DNA of 64,000 bases from Tricholomella constricta (GCA_013368375.1 JAACJP010000017.1:744001-808000), one strand, 5' to 3'. Shown: positions 47,943 to 59,148, numbered from the stretch's first letter. The notes: generated by a model not told the origin, from the letters alone. Translations and numbers: made by a program.

Positions 47943-49880
47943 TCACCCCCCCTTTTGAATCGCAATGGCTCGGTGCGGGGTGACGGTGGCGAAGACGGCG
48001 GGGGATAGAGTGAAGATGCCACGGATATGGCGCGCAGCATCAGGATTGTCGCGGTGGAACTTGCGAACCAGGTCGGGTGCGGCGACGTTCTCCCGGGGCT
48101 CCCACGAAGCTTCTTCATAGCCGTAGCCTTTCCACAAGATTTTGTACTGAAGTTTCTTGCGGAAGATGCGACTGTCGAGGAATTTGTGGACTTCGTAGTG
48201 GGGTTCGTCATCGATGATGTCTGGCGGCGGCGGAGGGTCGGACTGTCGACCTTCAATCGGGTCAGCGACGGCGGGGACAAGCTTTATGACGTGGAAGACT
48301 GGGTGGATGCGCTTCATGGACTGAGGCAGCAGGAGGCGGTATGCGAGCGGGCCGACTCGCCTTTGCACGACGAAAGGGCCAAGGTAGCGATGCGATAATT
48401 TCTTAGACGGTCGGGTCGTAGAAATGTCGGTCGCGTCCAAGTACACCTTGTCACCCGGCTGGTAGTCGGGTGTCGGGGCGTGTCGCTGATTGTAATACCG
48501 CTCCATGTCGTCTTTGGCTTTTGAAAGCGCCGCCTTGGCTTCCTCCTGCGCTTCCTTCATGCGCTCCACGAACTCGTCGGCCGACTCGTTCTTGGAAGCG
48601 CCCCGACGAGGCTCGAAGCCCATGCGCGGATGCCGACCAGTGTCGAGCAAGAAAGGGGTCTGCTGTGTCGCCGAATGTACATGGTTGTTGTAACTGAATT
48701 CGGCGTCGGGCAGAAGGTCCTCCCAGTCGTTCTGGCGCTCGTTGCAGAAGACCCGCAAGAACTGTTCCAGCTCCTGGTTGACGCGCTCAGTCTGCCCGTC
48801 GGTCTGAGGGTGGTAGGCCGTCGAGGCCGACAGCTTGATACCCAGGAGCCGGTACAGTTCGCGCGTGAACTCGGCAACAAACTGTGGACCTCGATCGGAG
48901 ACGAATGCGTCGGGGAGACCGTGGAGCTTCCAGACGTGGCGACGGTAGAGATTCGCAGCTCCCAAGGCCGAACAGGTCGTGTGCGACGCGATGAAATGCG
49001 CGCGTTTTCTGACTGAATCCACGACATTCATGATCGCGTCATGGCCGTTGGACTCTGGGAGTTCGGTGATGAAGTCAACCGAAACGACATTCCATCGGCC
49101 TTCGGGAATTGGGAGCGGCTGCAGCTGTCCGACGGGGAGTTGGCGGCGGGGTTTCGTGCGCAAGCACATGTCGCAGGTGCTGGTGTATGAACCGATGAAG
49201 CGCGACATCTGGGGCCACCAGTAGTTGCGCGACACCAGCTCGAGCGTCTTCCAGCGACCTGGGTGACCGGCGACCTTGGAGTCATGATGCTGCTCCACAA
49301 TGCGTCGGCGGAGGTCAGGAACGTTCGGGACATAGATCCGTCCACGGAACGTGAGCAGACCACCTTCCTCCCCCCACTCGCCGAAGCGTAGGGAGCGACC
49401 GGCAGTCTTGGATGCCTTGACCAGTTGCACCGCTTTCGCGACCGCGTCCTCCTGTGCGCTGTCGCGATTGCCCTTGCGGATCGCTTTCAGCACATCGTCT
49501 TCTTCTCCGACCAGTGCCAGACCCTCGGTCGCGCGAATCGCGAAGAACTCGGGTTTGAGGAGCACAATGTCGGCATTGTCGCCACTTCCGTCGCCATGAT
49601 CAGCGCGACGCGACAGGGCGTCGGGTTTGCCCATGCTGCGTCCCGGACGGTGGTGGAGGGTGAAGTCGAAGTTGGCAAGGTAGAGCGACCAGCGGGCTTG
49701 CCGCCGATTGAGTTTCTTCGCAATGAGGAAGTACTCAAGGTTCTTGTGGTCGGTCAAGATCTCCACCTTGTGCTTTGCGCCTTCCACAAAATGTCGCCAC
49801 TCCTCCAGAGACCGGATGATCGCCAGCATCTCCTTGTCGTGGCGTTCAAGCTCTTCGAGTAGAACGCGACCGGGTGCCAC
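47943..49880 (-). pseudogene. Gypsy-1 pol, 3' part: RNase H end, integrase, chromodomain
   Basis: After the frameshift the frame continues HDKEMLAIIRSLEEWRHFVEG and FDFTLHHRPGRSMGKPDALSRR (RNase H end). The HHCC zinc domain follows (EQHHDSKVAGHPGRWKTLEL..CDMCLRTK), then the DDE core (SVDFITELP, SDRGPQFVAEF, HPQTDGQTERVNQELE). The last domain is a chromodomain (YEVHKFLDSRIFRKKLQYKILWKGY, EEASWEPRENV) that would direct integration to marked chromatin. The stop codon TGA at 47943-47945 is the last codon before the LTR, so the coding region runs through the polypurine tract. Confidence 0.9.
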
Positions 49881-51937
49881 TTGCCATCGGACGGCGACTC
49901 TTGCGACAGGACCGCGCCCGTCGCGAAGTCGGACGAGTCAGCTTCGATGCGGTACGGTCGGTCGTCGTCGGGGAATGCAAGCACCGGTCGCGACGTGATC
50001 GCAGACTTCAGGAGGTCAAAGGCCGACTGCTCCGATGCTTCCCAGCGCCAGGCAGCGTCCTTGCCCGTCAAATCAAACCGGGGTCGGGCGTGGTGCGAGA
50101 AATCCTGGATGAACCGTCGGTAGAAATTGGTGAAGCCCAAGAACGCTTGCACCTCCTTCTTGTTCCTCGGCACCGGCCACTCCGACACTCCAGCGACCTT
50201 GACCGGATCCATTTCCGCTTGCCCGTGCGAGATGATCAGCCCAAGATACTCGACCTTGGTCTGTTCAAACTCGCATTTCTCGGGTTTTAAGAACAACTTA
50301 TGTTCGCGGAGTCGGTCCAGCACAAGTCGCGCGACCCGACGGTGTTCCTCGAGAGTCTTGGTGTAAATCAAGATATCGTCGCAAACAACACCCTCGGCGA
50401 TCAGATCGTGGAAGATGTCATTCATCATGGTCTGGAATGTGGCGGGGCTGTTCGTGAGGCCGAAGAACATGACGAGCGGCTCGAAGAGACCGCGGTTCGT
50501 CCGAAACACTGCCTTCCACTCATCCCCTTCCTTGATCCGAACGTTGTTGTACCCCCATCGGACGTCCAGCTTGGTGAAGTACCGCGCGCCGCGGAGGTTG
50601 TTCACCAGTTCGCTAATGAGCGGCAGTGGGTACTGGTTCTTCACCGTAAGCGCGTTGAGCGTCCGATAGTCCTGCACCAGCCGGAGCGCACCATCCTTCT
50701 TCTTGATGAAGAACACTGGCGAAGCCATGGGCGACTTCGACGTACGGATTCGACCCGACTCGAGGTTCTCCTTGAGGAACGCATCGAGCTCGACTTGCTC
50801 CGCTGGCGACAGTGGGTAGACTTTGGTGCCGGACGGCGAAGCGCCCGGCTCCAACTCAATCGCGTGATCCCACTGTTTGCGATCGGGGAGTTCGTCGAAC
50901 GCGACCTTGGAGAAAACATCCTCAAAGTCGTGGAGGTGGGTTGGAACGGCGTCGCGGAACGACTTAGGCGCAGAGTTCGCGGCGTGCGCCTCTGCGAGTC
51001 GCTGCGATGTCGTTTGACTGGCGCGAATGTGCATTTCGGTTGGAGGGGGGTGGATCGCAGTCGCAAAGATGCGATCGCCGTTCAGGAAGGTCTCCACCAG
51101 GAAGTCATCCGACTCTGGATCGGGTTCCTCCATGATCGGAGTGTAGGGGAGGAACTCGTCGGTGTCGGAGTCGTCTTCGACGTAGAGGCAGGTCGGGGCT
51201 CGCCGGTCGGGCTCGACTGTCGGGATTCCTTCCGCCCGACAAGCCCGAATGGCGGCTCGCAGCTTGGTGCGTGAACGACGCTCCTCCTTGACCTCAACCT
51301 TGCAGGTGTCGCAACGTGTCGGCGCTCGACTCATTTTCACCTTTCCCGTCGCCCAATCAATGTCGGGGTTGTGGTCTCGGAGCCAGGTGAATCCGAGAAT
51401 GAGATCCTGCTTCCCAATACCCGCGACCGCGAACAGAACGCGCTCGGAGTGACCGTCGTAACGTAAGACTGCGTCCACGACGTATTCAATGGCGCCCGCC
51501 TCATTAGGGGTTCCGTCAACATTGTAGGCACGTGTCGGGCGATTCAGCCGTCGCGTCTTCAGCTTGTGCTTTTCAACGAAGGCAGTGTTGATGAAGCAGG
51601 CCGATGCCCCGCTGTCAACGAGGGCAGCGAGCGAATGCGTCTCTTGGGTGTCGGTGGTCTCGAGCTCGACCTTGAGTGACAGGGATAAGGAGTCGGGGGA
51701 GGCGGCAATCACGAAGCGACGGGGCAGTCGCTTTTCCCAGCGCGGTAGTCCGCGACACGACGGTACAGTCGGCTCGGTCAGAGCGACCGAAGGAGATGGT
51801 GTTTGGTCAGGAGAGGATTGTACGTCTTCGTCGATTGGTTCACCCGTAGAAGTAGCAGCAATATTAAGTATATTGGGGTACTTTACAGATAGGGGGGCGA
51901 ACCGATTACGACTAGACAACGGGGGCGTACTTTTCAC
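49850..51937 (-). pseudogene. Gypsy-1 pol, 5' part: protease, reverse transcriptase, RNase H start
   Basis: Protease motif ALVDSGASACFINTAF and LILGFTWLRDHNPDIDW. RT blocks: LVQDYRTLNALTVKNQYPLPLI, FTKLDVRWGYNNVRI, FGLTNSPATFQTMMND, then EGVVCDDILIYTK, where the Tyr-x-Asp-Asp box lacks its Tyr and about three residues. RNase H begins EADSSDFATGAVLSQ and WHPVAFYSKSLN, after which the frame is lost near 49,860 (CWRSSGLW is out of frame). A small deletion with frame change is the likely cause. Pol lies in the -1 frame relative to gag. Confidence 0.9.
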
Positions 51938-51948
51938 CCGTTGTGCGA

Positions 51949-53169
51949 CTAAAAATCCTCTTCCGTGGCCAAGGCGGTCGGGTCGGCCGACTCGGGAGTC
52001 GGGTCAGCTGGGATCGCATCCTTGCGCGCCAGTAGCTGCATGATCAGCTCATCCAGTTCCTCTGGCATGATGTGGCGCAGGTCAAAGCGCTTTGGGCAGT
52101 CGCGCCAGAAGTGCCCCGGCTGCTTGCATTGACGACAGGCGTCGTCCTGAACAGGACGTCCACGGAGCCGGTTGATGTCCATAGGGACACCTGGGGGAAG
52201 AGACGGCGTCACGGGCGTGCTGAGAAAGTGCGCCGGTGCCGACACACGAACGGGAGCGGTCGGTGGGGCAGTGGGTCGCCATCGGAGCATAGGCGCGACC
52301 ACAGGCGTCGGAATGGGGGCAGTCGGGCGACTCGCAGTCGGAACTGTCGGAGCCGATCGACAGTGGAAGTCCTCCTCGGTCCTCATGATGAAGTCCTGGG
52401 AGCAGGCGATCGCTAGCCAGTCCTCGATCTTGGAGTCGTCGGGCCGACCCGTGGTGATGCTCCCAAGCCTCCTTGAGAGCTTCGGGTCCATGCCCCGACG
52501 GAATTTGAGGACCAGATGGCGGCCGTCTGGGTAATCGGCCTTGATCCACAGCGCCTTGAACGAGTCGATGTACTCGTCGATGGTGCGCCCATTCTGAAAG
52601 TACGCTGTTGACTCAAGGGTGAGCGCAGCGTCGGCGACTTCGTCGAACAGGAAGAACTCCTTTTCGAAGTTCGACGCGAAGTCCTTCCAGGTCGGGAATG
52701 CGCGCTTTACCGACCCATACTGAAAGACCCGACCGACGAAGTCGGCGGCGCGACCGTGTTGCATGTACGACAACACCCAGCTGATTCGGGCGTGGTCGTC
52801 GGCGAACTGTCCGACGCTCAGGGAGAAGTAGAGCTGGCACGTGTTCCAGAAGGCGTGGCCGCCCGATCGAGCGCCGTCGTACACAGGAGGGGGCGACGGC
52901 CGAATGTGCGATCCCGATCGCGGAAGGGGAGGGGACGTCGGCAGGGGCTGCGCCGGCGTCGCGGGGGTCGTAGGTGCTGCTGGGGGGGCAGCGGAGGGGT
53001 TCCCCAAAACGATGGTATCTAAAAGAGCGGCGATGCGGTCCATGGTGGCCGAGTTGGTGGTGTTGGATTGCGAGAGAGCCGACATTGCGGTTTCAAGGCT
53101 CACCAGTCGTTCCTCTGGCGTGAGCGCAGCAGGAGACGGAGGCGTGTCAAATTCACCGAAGTCGGACAT
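51949..53169 (-). CDS. Gypsy-1 Gag
   Basis: A 406-residue open frame starting MSDFGEFDTPPSPAAL. It has a coiled-coil-prone N-terminus (LVSLETAMSALSQ), Pro-rich linker, the capsid-like region (GGHAFWNTCQLYFSLSVGQFADDHARISWVLSYM..AADFV, WKDFASNFEKEFF, TIDEYIDSFKALW) and a CCHC knuckle CRQCKQPGHFWRDCP near the C-terminus. It forms the particle that packages the element RNA. The sequence at its stop, T TTT TAG (sense; 51949-51955), could allow -1 slippage into pol. Confidence 0.9.
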   Translation of the reverse strand: MSDFGEFDTPPSPAALTPEERLVSLETAMSALSQSNTTNSATMDRIAALLDTIVLGNPSAAPPAAPTTPATPAQPLPTSPPLPRSGSHIRPSPPPVYDGARSGGHAFWNTCQLYFSLSVGQFADDHARISWVLSYMQHGRAADFVGRVFQYGSVKRAFPTWKDFASNFEKEFFLFDEVADAALTLESTAYFQNGRTIDEYIDSFKALWIKADYPDGRHLVLKFRRGMDPKLSRRLGSITTGRPDDSKIEDWLAIACSQDFIMRTEEDFHCRSAPTVPTASRPTAPIPTPVVAPMLRWRPTAPPTAPVRVSAPAHFLSTPVTPSLPPGVPMDINRLRGRPVQDDACRQCKQPGHFWRDCPKRFDLRHIMPEELDELIMQLLARKDAIPADPTPESADPTALATEEDF

Positions 53170-53280
53170 CTCGAGACGGGACTGGGCGACGATCGGAGCA
53201 GGCGCGCGCTGGACGGGTTGCGTGTAGCAGACACGTGTTTCGGCGTGGAGGCTGATCGGTCGGCTTCGTCGGGTCTCCGG

Positions 53281-53293
53281 TTTACACTATTCT
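53281..53293 (-). other. Gypsy-1 primer-binding site, complementary to its own LTR
   Basis: Sense AGAATAGTGTAAA, 2 nt after the 5' LTR. It is the exact complement of sense TTTACACTATTCT inside both LTRs (53412-53424 and 47615-47627). No TGG-type tRNA complement is present. Confidence 0.8.
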
Positions 53294-53295
53294 GC

Positions 53296-53799
53296 TGTTA
53301 GGGCAACCCTTACAGTGGAGCGCTATCACACTGGCAAGGGGGAATCCGAAGTTATATTGATGTACAGTAACGAAGGTAAGTAAGGCTTACCTGGCAAGGG
53401 GGAATCCGAAGAGAATAGTGTAAAGGATTCCCAAATGCCAGGGGGCCGACTATATACGAGTGTAGGACGTGAGGGCTGGTCCTCCAGAGTGTACTGTACA
53501 TGTAATAATAACGAATGGTGTGCGGCGCGTGTATGGACACGTTCCCGACGCTGTCCGATCCTCGTGGCCCAGGGTACGGGCACGAGGCGGGGCAGCCGAC
53601 ATCGGGATGTCGGGCGGTCAGGATCAGCATCGGGCGCGTGCGGGGAGTGAGGGGAAGCAACAGGAAGTGAGTAAGTATGTACACCGACGCTTGGGTCGGA
53701 GCGTCGGGTCGGGATCGCGATCGGTCGGTCAGGGGCGAACGCGTGAGTCGGGGAACGATCTGTGAGCGTCGGAGAGCGTGAACGAGAGTTCCCCTGACA
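53296..53799 (-). repeat. Gypsy-1 5' LTR (504 bp)
   Basis: Same ends as the 3' LTR but with 60 extra bp within about 53576-53640. It contains a TATATAG box (sense, starting at 53456) 32 nt upstream of the TTTACAC at 53424 that is the predicted transcript start. Confidence 0.93.
53450..53456 (-). promoter_or_regulatory. TATA box of the Gypsy-1 LTR
   Basis: TATATAG in the sense direction, 32 nt before the LTR sequence that pairs with the primer-binding site, a normal TATA-to-start distance. Confidence 0.7.
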
Positions 53800-53804
53800 A
53801 TCCC
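53800..53804 (+). repeat. 5-bp target-site duplication, right (Gypsy-1)
   Basis: ATCCC, matching 47494-47498. Confidence 0.9.
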
Positions 53805-54760
53805 GGCACGATAGCATAGAAACCTCATCAAAGAAAACATAGTTCACCCCAGTGAGTCGGGACTTCACCTGTGCAAGCTGGGTGGTAGTTTGCTCCAACA
53901 TGTCGTATATCCCAAAAATTGAATGGTACGTCGAGCCTCTCAAAAGCGCAGCGGCGGTTCCAGTTGGAGCCACTGCTACAAACCGATGCGACTCCTTCCT
54001 TGTTTCAAAATATTTAATAACTGCCTTCAAGACCTGCGACTTTCCTGTGCCACCCATACCAGCAATATACATTTTCAGAGGTTCAGAATTTGGGTTGGCA
54101 ACATGGGCTGCAATGATTGAGAAAGCTCTTTGCTGCTCCTTGTTTAATTTAAAGTCAAGGACAATGCCTTTAATGGTTGCTTTCCATTTCCCCGTCTGGC
54201 ATTTTTTGGTGAGGTATGATCTATCTACAATTTCAACAACGTTTGGATCTGCACCCTTGTGGAAATTGGAGCCAGCATTTTCAGGCATGTTCTTTGTCCT
54301 CTGTTCAAGGATTGCTGCCCTTTCCTTTGCTACCGATGCCTTCCACTGACTGCCAGGAATATTGAATTCAGGGGGCTCTGGTGCCAGATCCGTATCATCA
54401 GGAAGCAAGTTACTTTCTGGATTATGCAATTCGGACCCTTTTATGATTCCGCACATCTCCCGCATGGTCTCCTCTTTACCAAATCGCATCTTTCCAAGTT
54501 CTGAAGAATACCCTAGCTCATCGTCATCCTGGGTCCTAGTCTCATCAAAGGTGAAGTCATCAATCCGCTGCTCTTGCTGGAATTCTGACATGAAAGAGCT
54601 CTGTGCATTGATCCAGCTTGGTAGCAAAGTGTTTCCCTTCTTCATCTGAGCATGAAAGTTGTCTTGAGCATCCATGCATTCATACTGAATGTTAAAGTTT
54701 TTCATTAGCGTTTGATGCCTGGGAATGAATTTAGCATCTGCAAAGGTATCATCCCAGGTT
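53805..54760 (-). pseudogene. Helitron helicase, N-terminal half (Walker A/B)
   Basis: Reads KTWDDTFADAKFIPRHQTLMKNFNIQYECMDA, then the linker, then FKLNKEQQRAFSIIAAHVANP, Walker A GMGGTGKSQVLKAVI (about 54036-54060), VAVAPTGTAAALLRGSTYHS (motif Ia), and Walker B YVFFDEVSMLSCRD, where the Gypsy-1 insertion cuts the frame. This is the PIF1-type superfamily 1 helicase that unwinds the donor strand in rolling-circle transposition. A 5-T run at 54759-54763 shifts the frame relative to the upstream Rep piece. Confidence 0.87.
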
Positions 54761-55692
54761 TTTCCCCTCTTTCTTGAGATCAAGGCCTGATCTCCACGGC
54801 ATAAACAAGGTAAGCATTGTGGCGCAGTAAAATTCCCGATCACCTCTATCGTAACGTGGCAGCGCTTGACCAGTAAAGTTGGGTACAACCCCGTTGCAAG
54901 GATCTAGACATCTAATGCGGTGAGTCAATGCCAAGGGATGGCCCTCCAAAAAACTATGGATGGTAGACTCCGTTCTCTTTCTCATGCCTCCTTTACCGCC
55001 GCCCTCTGGCAGGCCTTCCTCCTGTCCTGGATATATTAGACTGTCGTCTTTTTTGCAGAAGTCACGCTCCTGCTTAATATTGAGGTCAAGCTCAACATCT
55101 TCCTCAATAACTTCAACATCTTCAGCATCACCCTTGAAGCGCGTACACCTTGACACCCAATCATACAGAGACATTGATTCAAGTTCTGGTGCACAATAAA
55201 TATAATCATATACAGGAGACAGACCCACAACTCTACCATTAGTACGTTGAAGTAACATTACCTTCTCCGGCAAACGATTGGTGATGCCTTCTTGGTCTGG
55301 CCAAGCAGCCAACATTTCCATTACATAGGTTCGCCAATAAAAAGCTTTATATTTGTGACTTGTGTAGTGATCCGGGTTACCAAGAAGATACAGACATATT
55401 AACGGTGATCCTAGTTCCATTTTTACTGTAAGTGTATTTACAATCTTTGTCATGAGCTGTCTTGCCTTCTCCTGGCGAGGTGCGCTCCCACCTAATACTT
55501 CAGTGTTTTTCTGAAAAACAGAGCGCACCGTGTCAAAAATTACATGAGTCTTGAGCGATGTTTTTGTGACATACTTGGTAACATAGTACATGACGCCCTT
55601 TATTGCAGTCCCTGACCACAAACTCGTAACATCAGTATTGCACCGAAAAAGATAAGACACGGCTGCTGATACTGTGTTAATCCAGGCTCCAG
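54760..55692 (-). pseudogene. Helitron Rep, C-terminal part with Y2 motif
   Basis: Reads VSYLFRCNTDVTSLWSGTAIKGVMYYVTKYVTKTSLKTH, then PLICLYLLGNPDHYTSHKY (55355-55400), where the two Tyr are the candidate nicking residues, and FYCATMLTLFMPWRSGLDLKK at the end. It is joined to the upstream Rep part only across a 6-T run (55693-55698) and to the helicase only across the 5-T run at 54759-54763. One-base changes in each run would restore one long frame. It may be decayed, or the assembly may contain homopolymer errors. Confidence 0.85.
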
Positions 55693-58600
55693 TTTTTTGA
55701 TATTAAGCGATCCAGTGGCAGGATCAACTTCAGTCTGCTTGAAAAGTGGCCGAGGGAAGCGGCCGCGACAAGTACCCCAAGCATTGTCTAAACAGCCTTG
55801 ATATTGTCTGCTCTTGTTTTGTGAGCCGTCCTTATTAATATTAGACCTGCACGTATGTATATTTGACTTAAACAGGATATCATCAACAGTGAAGGAAAAT
55901 CGGGTCCACCACGATTTCAATTCTTTACAGCGATCACAGGCAGTGCATTTTTCTAAACATGCATCTGGAGGTGGCTCGGGTAGTGTCATTATTGGACTTT
56001 GATATCCCGGTACCTGAGACGCAGCAGAAACTGCCTCTCGAACCTCATCTAGAGTTCCAGTGGTAAATTCACCTTGATGGACTGCCTCCAAATATTGAAC
56101 AAGTTCACGCTGAAATGGAGATGTTGGGTCCATAATTGCTTTACGCGCCTCATCAGGCGTTAAACCATTTCTGATCCAAAGTAAAAGATGGAGGTGGAGA
56201 GTCAACCGGCCCTGCTGCTCCACAGTACCATAGTACGCTGATGTCTCACCGTACAGGCCTGGATGATCTGAACCGAATCCAAGAACATGTTTGATGAACA
56301 GCTTGACCATGAAATCAAAGAAGCGGGCAGCCGCAACGGGATTTTGTGCAATTAGACGGAACCGCTGGTCATCAGTCCTTAAAATGGGCTTGAACTTCTC
56401 ATCTGAATCAGCAAAATACAGACATATGGGGTGACATACGTCGGCAGGTGAGAGTGTAATGTACCATGAAGGAGCACCTTGATTTGCGACAAGGGACCAT
56501 ATTTCATTCCGCATGAACTTCTTGCTGGTAACAGAACCATTCACCTTTCCCCCGACATGGTCCAAATCTCTAATTACCTGGAAACAACATTTTTCCTCTT
56601 CTGTTTCAGGCTTCACTACGTCGCCACGTTCCATCCTTTTTGCTATGTCTGCAAGAACATTTTGATCGACGTCAAGTAAGCGATCGGTAATTTCTTGGAA
56701 ATTCGCCTTATCTGCTAGCAAGTATCCCCCTGTGGCACTAGCCTTCACCTGCTGATGACTAAAGGCAGCAAACGGAAAGGCCAAGTCTTTCTGGAAGCGT
56801 TTATCGTGATACATTAGCAACTGCTTCTTGTGCGCTGAATCAGAAAGAGACGTTGAGCCTATGCCGCCTAGACCATAAGGAAACAACCAGGGAAACATCT
56901 GAGGGTACAAATCAGGATTGTTATATATCGACTCCATTTTTCCAGAATGTCCTACCCGAAGCGCCTTGCCGCCAGAATTCCAGTGCTTCAAGGCAATTCC
57001 TTTCAATGATTCCACTGACTTTGTACCCAGCTGATCGCCCATCAAGCCATGTACTATGAAAGGAACTTCACCGGAGTCTATGCCTTCCTCATCACCATTA
57101 TCATGAACACTCATTGCCTCAGCAATCTTGTTAGTGTCGCTTTGCTTGTACACCACGGAGACCGGAGGAGAATCTTCAGGGTATTTTGAGAGATTCTCAT
57201 CCGATATCGCAACGTCTGAATAGTCGAAGTGGTTCAAAATTAGCCATTCCAGAGCATCTCTAACAGCACGCCTTCTCACCAAGACAGGCGCACGTTGGTA
57301 ATCTTCATCTGTCGGTCTGCATGGACCTGTGAATAAGATAGCAAGTACATCATCAAGGTCTTCCACGGGAGGAGGTAGTGCATCATATATTTTTGGGACT
57401 AGTGATTCAAAAGCTACAAGATGTGCCCTCATCTTATGACGGCCAGAGGATGCTACGCGGAGAAAGTTGCAGTTGTGGCGCACCCGTGCAATTAACAGCC
57501 TCTCCATAAAAGTCAAAGAAGAAAGAACTTCTGGGACTTTCCCGAGCCAAAGGCCATTTGCTAAAGCACGCGGAGGGACGTTCCCCTTTCTTATATGCAC
57601 CCTGCAAGTATTACAGACTCTGTTGCATGAATAGTCCAGCACAGGACCTGTATAGCTTTTGATTGGTTTGGTATCGGATTTCCTCTCTACCCTTGTAACG
57701 CCAGGTGCCTCCAGGACATGAAGCATGCATTTAATATGTTTCAAAGGGCTCAAAGAGTGAACAGGGACCAACGTACCACACACGGCACAACCTGCTTCTT
57801 CTAGAATGTTGGGCACTGACTCAGCGCAAAAATCCTTTATAATTTCATGAGAAAGCTCAGGCGTTAGAGGAGGAGGGGGAAAGGGTGTGCGATCAAACAC
57901 TTCGTGGGCGTCCAAGTCGACAACCTTTGCTGCGGCATATCTTTCCTTTTGCGCAGTGTTATACTTAGCCTTACGAGAGGGGTTGATGGAGAATACAGTA
58001 GACAACAAGTTACAAGACAAGCAAGCGTGGCCATCAAAAGCACTTAGCAAATCTGCTTCGTAAGGTCGACTTGGTAGAGAAACATGGTGAAGCCGTGCCA
58101 CCTTTTTGACACTGGTCATTGACATGTGTTTTGGAAGCTCATGTACGGGTATTTTTGCATGCACAAAGCCCTCTCCGGGTGGGTAATTCAAAAGGCCAAT
58201 GCTGTCAACATGGTCAATAAACTTCAAAGTGTAATCCTCAGAGGACCCTACGAAGTCGCTTGTTATAAACGGCTTGACATCATCGACAGTGAAAAAGTGG
58301 TTTTTTCTCTTCACAGACTTTCCTCCGCCTGTCGGATGAGAATAATGCGGCTTAGAAGGCAAGGTGGAAATTGCGGTGAATGAATCGCTGGGAGCAAGCG
58401 ACCAAAATAATGATGAGAAATCATATGCGTGGAAAGCATGGCCAATGCTTGGAAAGAAATCCAAAACAGATAAACAGTCCCCAAGCAATATGAAATACGG
58501 TAAATGCTTGTCAGAAGTGCAGTCAAGGACAGAACCTGAGGCACACCCAACGCTGAGACGACAGCCGTGAGTTTCACATGCATGGTGTTGCTCTAATCCA

Positions 58601-58974
58601 GCTGCAAAATCGTGTTTATACATAAATCCACGCTGCATAAGCCACTTAACAAGAGCGCATGTTCTTTTGACATCTGTCCGTGAATCGCTACGTGAAAAAA
58701 TGCACCAGTTTACAAATCCACGGTGATGCAAAATCATCGTGTGGCAGGTACGGCTACGGAACCAGGCTTTGAGTGCATCATACAGATATATCCAAGTGTT
58801 ACGTGATGCTTGGAGATTACGGAGGAAGCAGGGCAACACAGAAGTAGGGTAGGCGTAAAGCGCATAACAAGATGGACCAACAGAGAATTGTAGAGAAGTA
58901 AAATAGGTACGAGATATATATGGGATGGATGTCGAGGAGTGCAGGATACGGTAGAAAGGCCCGTAGGGAATGCA

Positions 58975-59042
58975 GTAAGCCAAAGGCTCATGAAATCGAT
59001 GGTAAGCCAGAGGCTCATGGACATGGTAAGCCAAAGGCTCAT
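58975..59042. repeat. Three copies of a 17-bp repeat
   Basis: GTAAGCCAAAGGCTCAT at 58975-58991, 59002-59018 (one base different) and 59026-59042. In the minus frame it would read as repeated EPLAY peptides. It lies near the start of the Helitron fragment. Confidence 0.8.
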
Positions 59043-59148
59043 TGTGGTGCATGATGCATATTTTGTACCCCAAGTGGGCAGGGATGATTTGGTTTGGCAC
59101 CGAACTTGAAGCGTTCCGGACATCTGCAATCTGAAGAAAAACACGTTG

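Larger units (their letters stand above)
47499..53799 (-). mobile_element. Gypsy-1: complete Ty3/Gypsy chromovirus, probably inactive
   Basis: The 6.3-kb element has two LTRs, the TSD ATCCC, a self-complementary primer-binding site, gag (51949-53169), pol in two frames (49754-51937 and 47943-49880), an integrase with a C-terminal chromodomain, and a polypurine tract. It sits inside the Helitron helicase between the Walker B and motif III coding regions. A frameshift in RNase H and loss of residues in the RT active-site motif argue it cannot move by itself. Confidence 0.93.

Noticed and set aside
50300..51274. Plus-strand 324-codon open frame
   Set aside because: It is antisense to the protease/RT region of Gypsy-1 and shows no family features.
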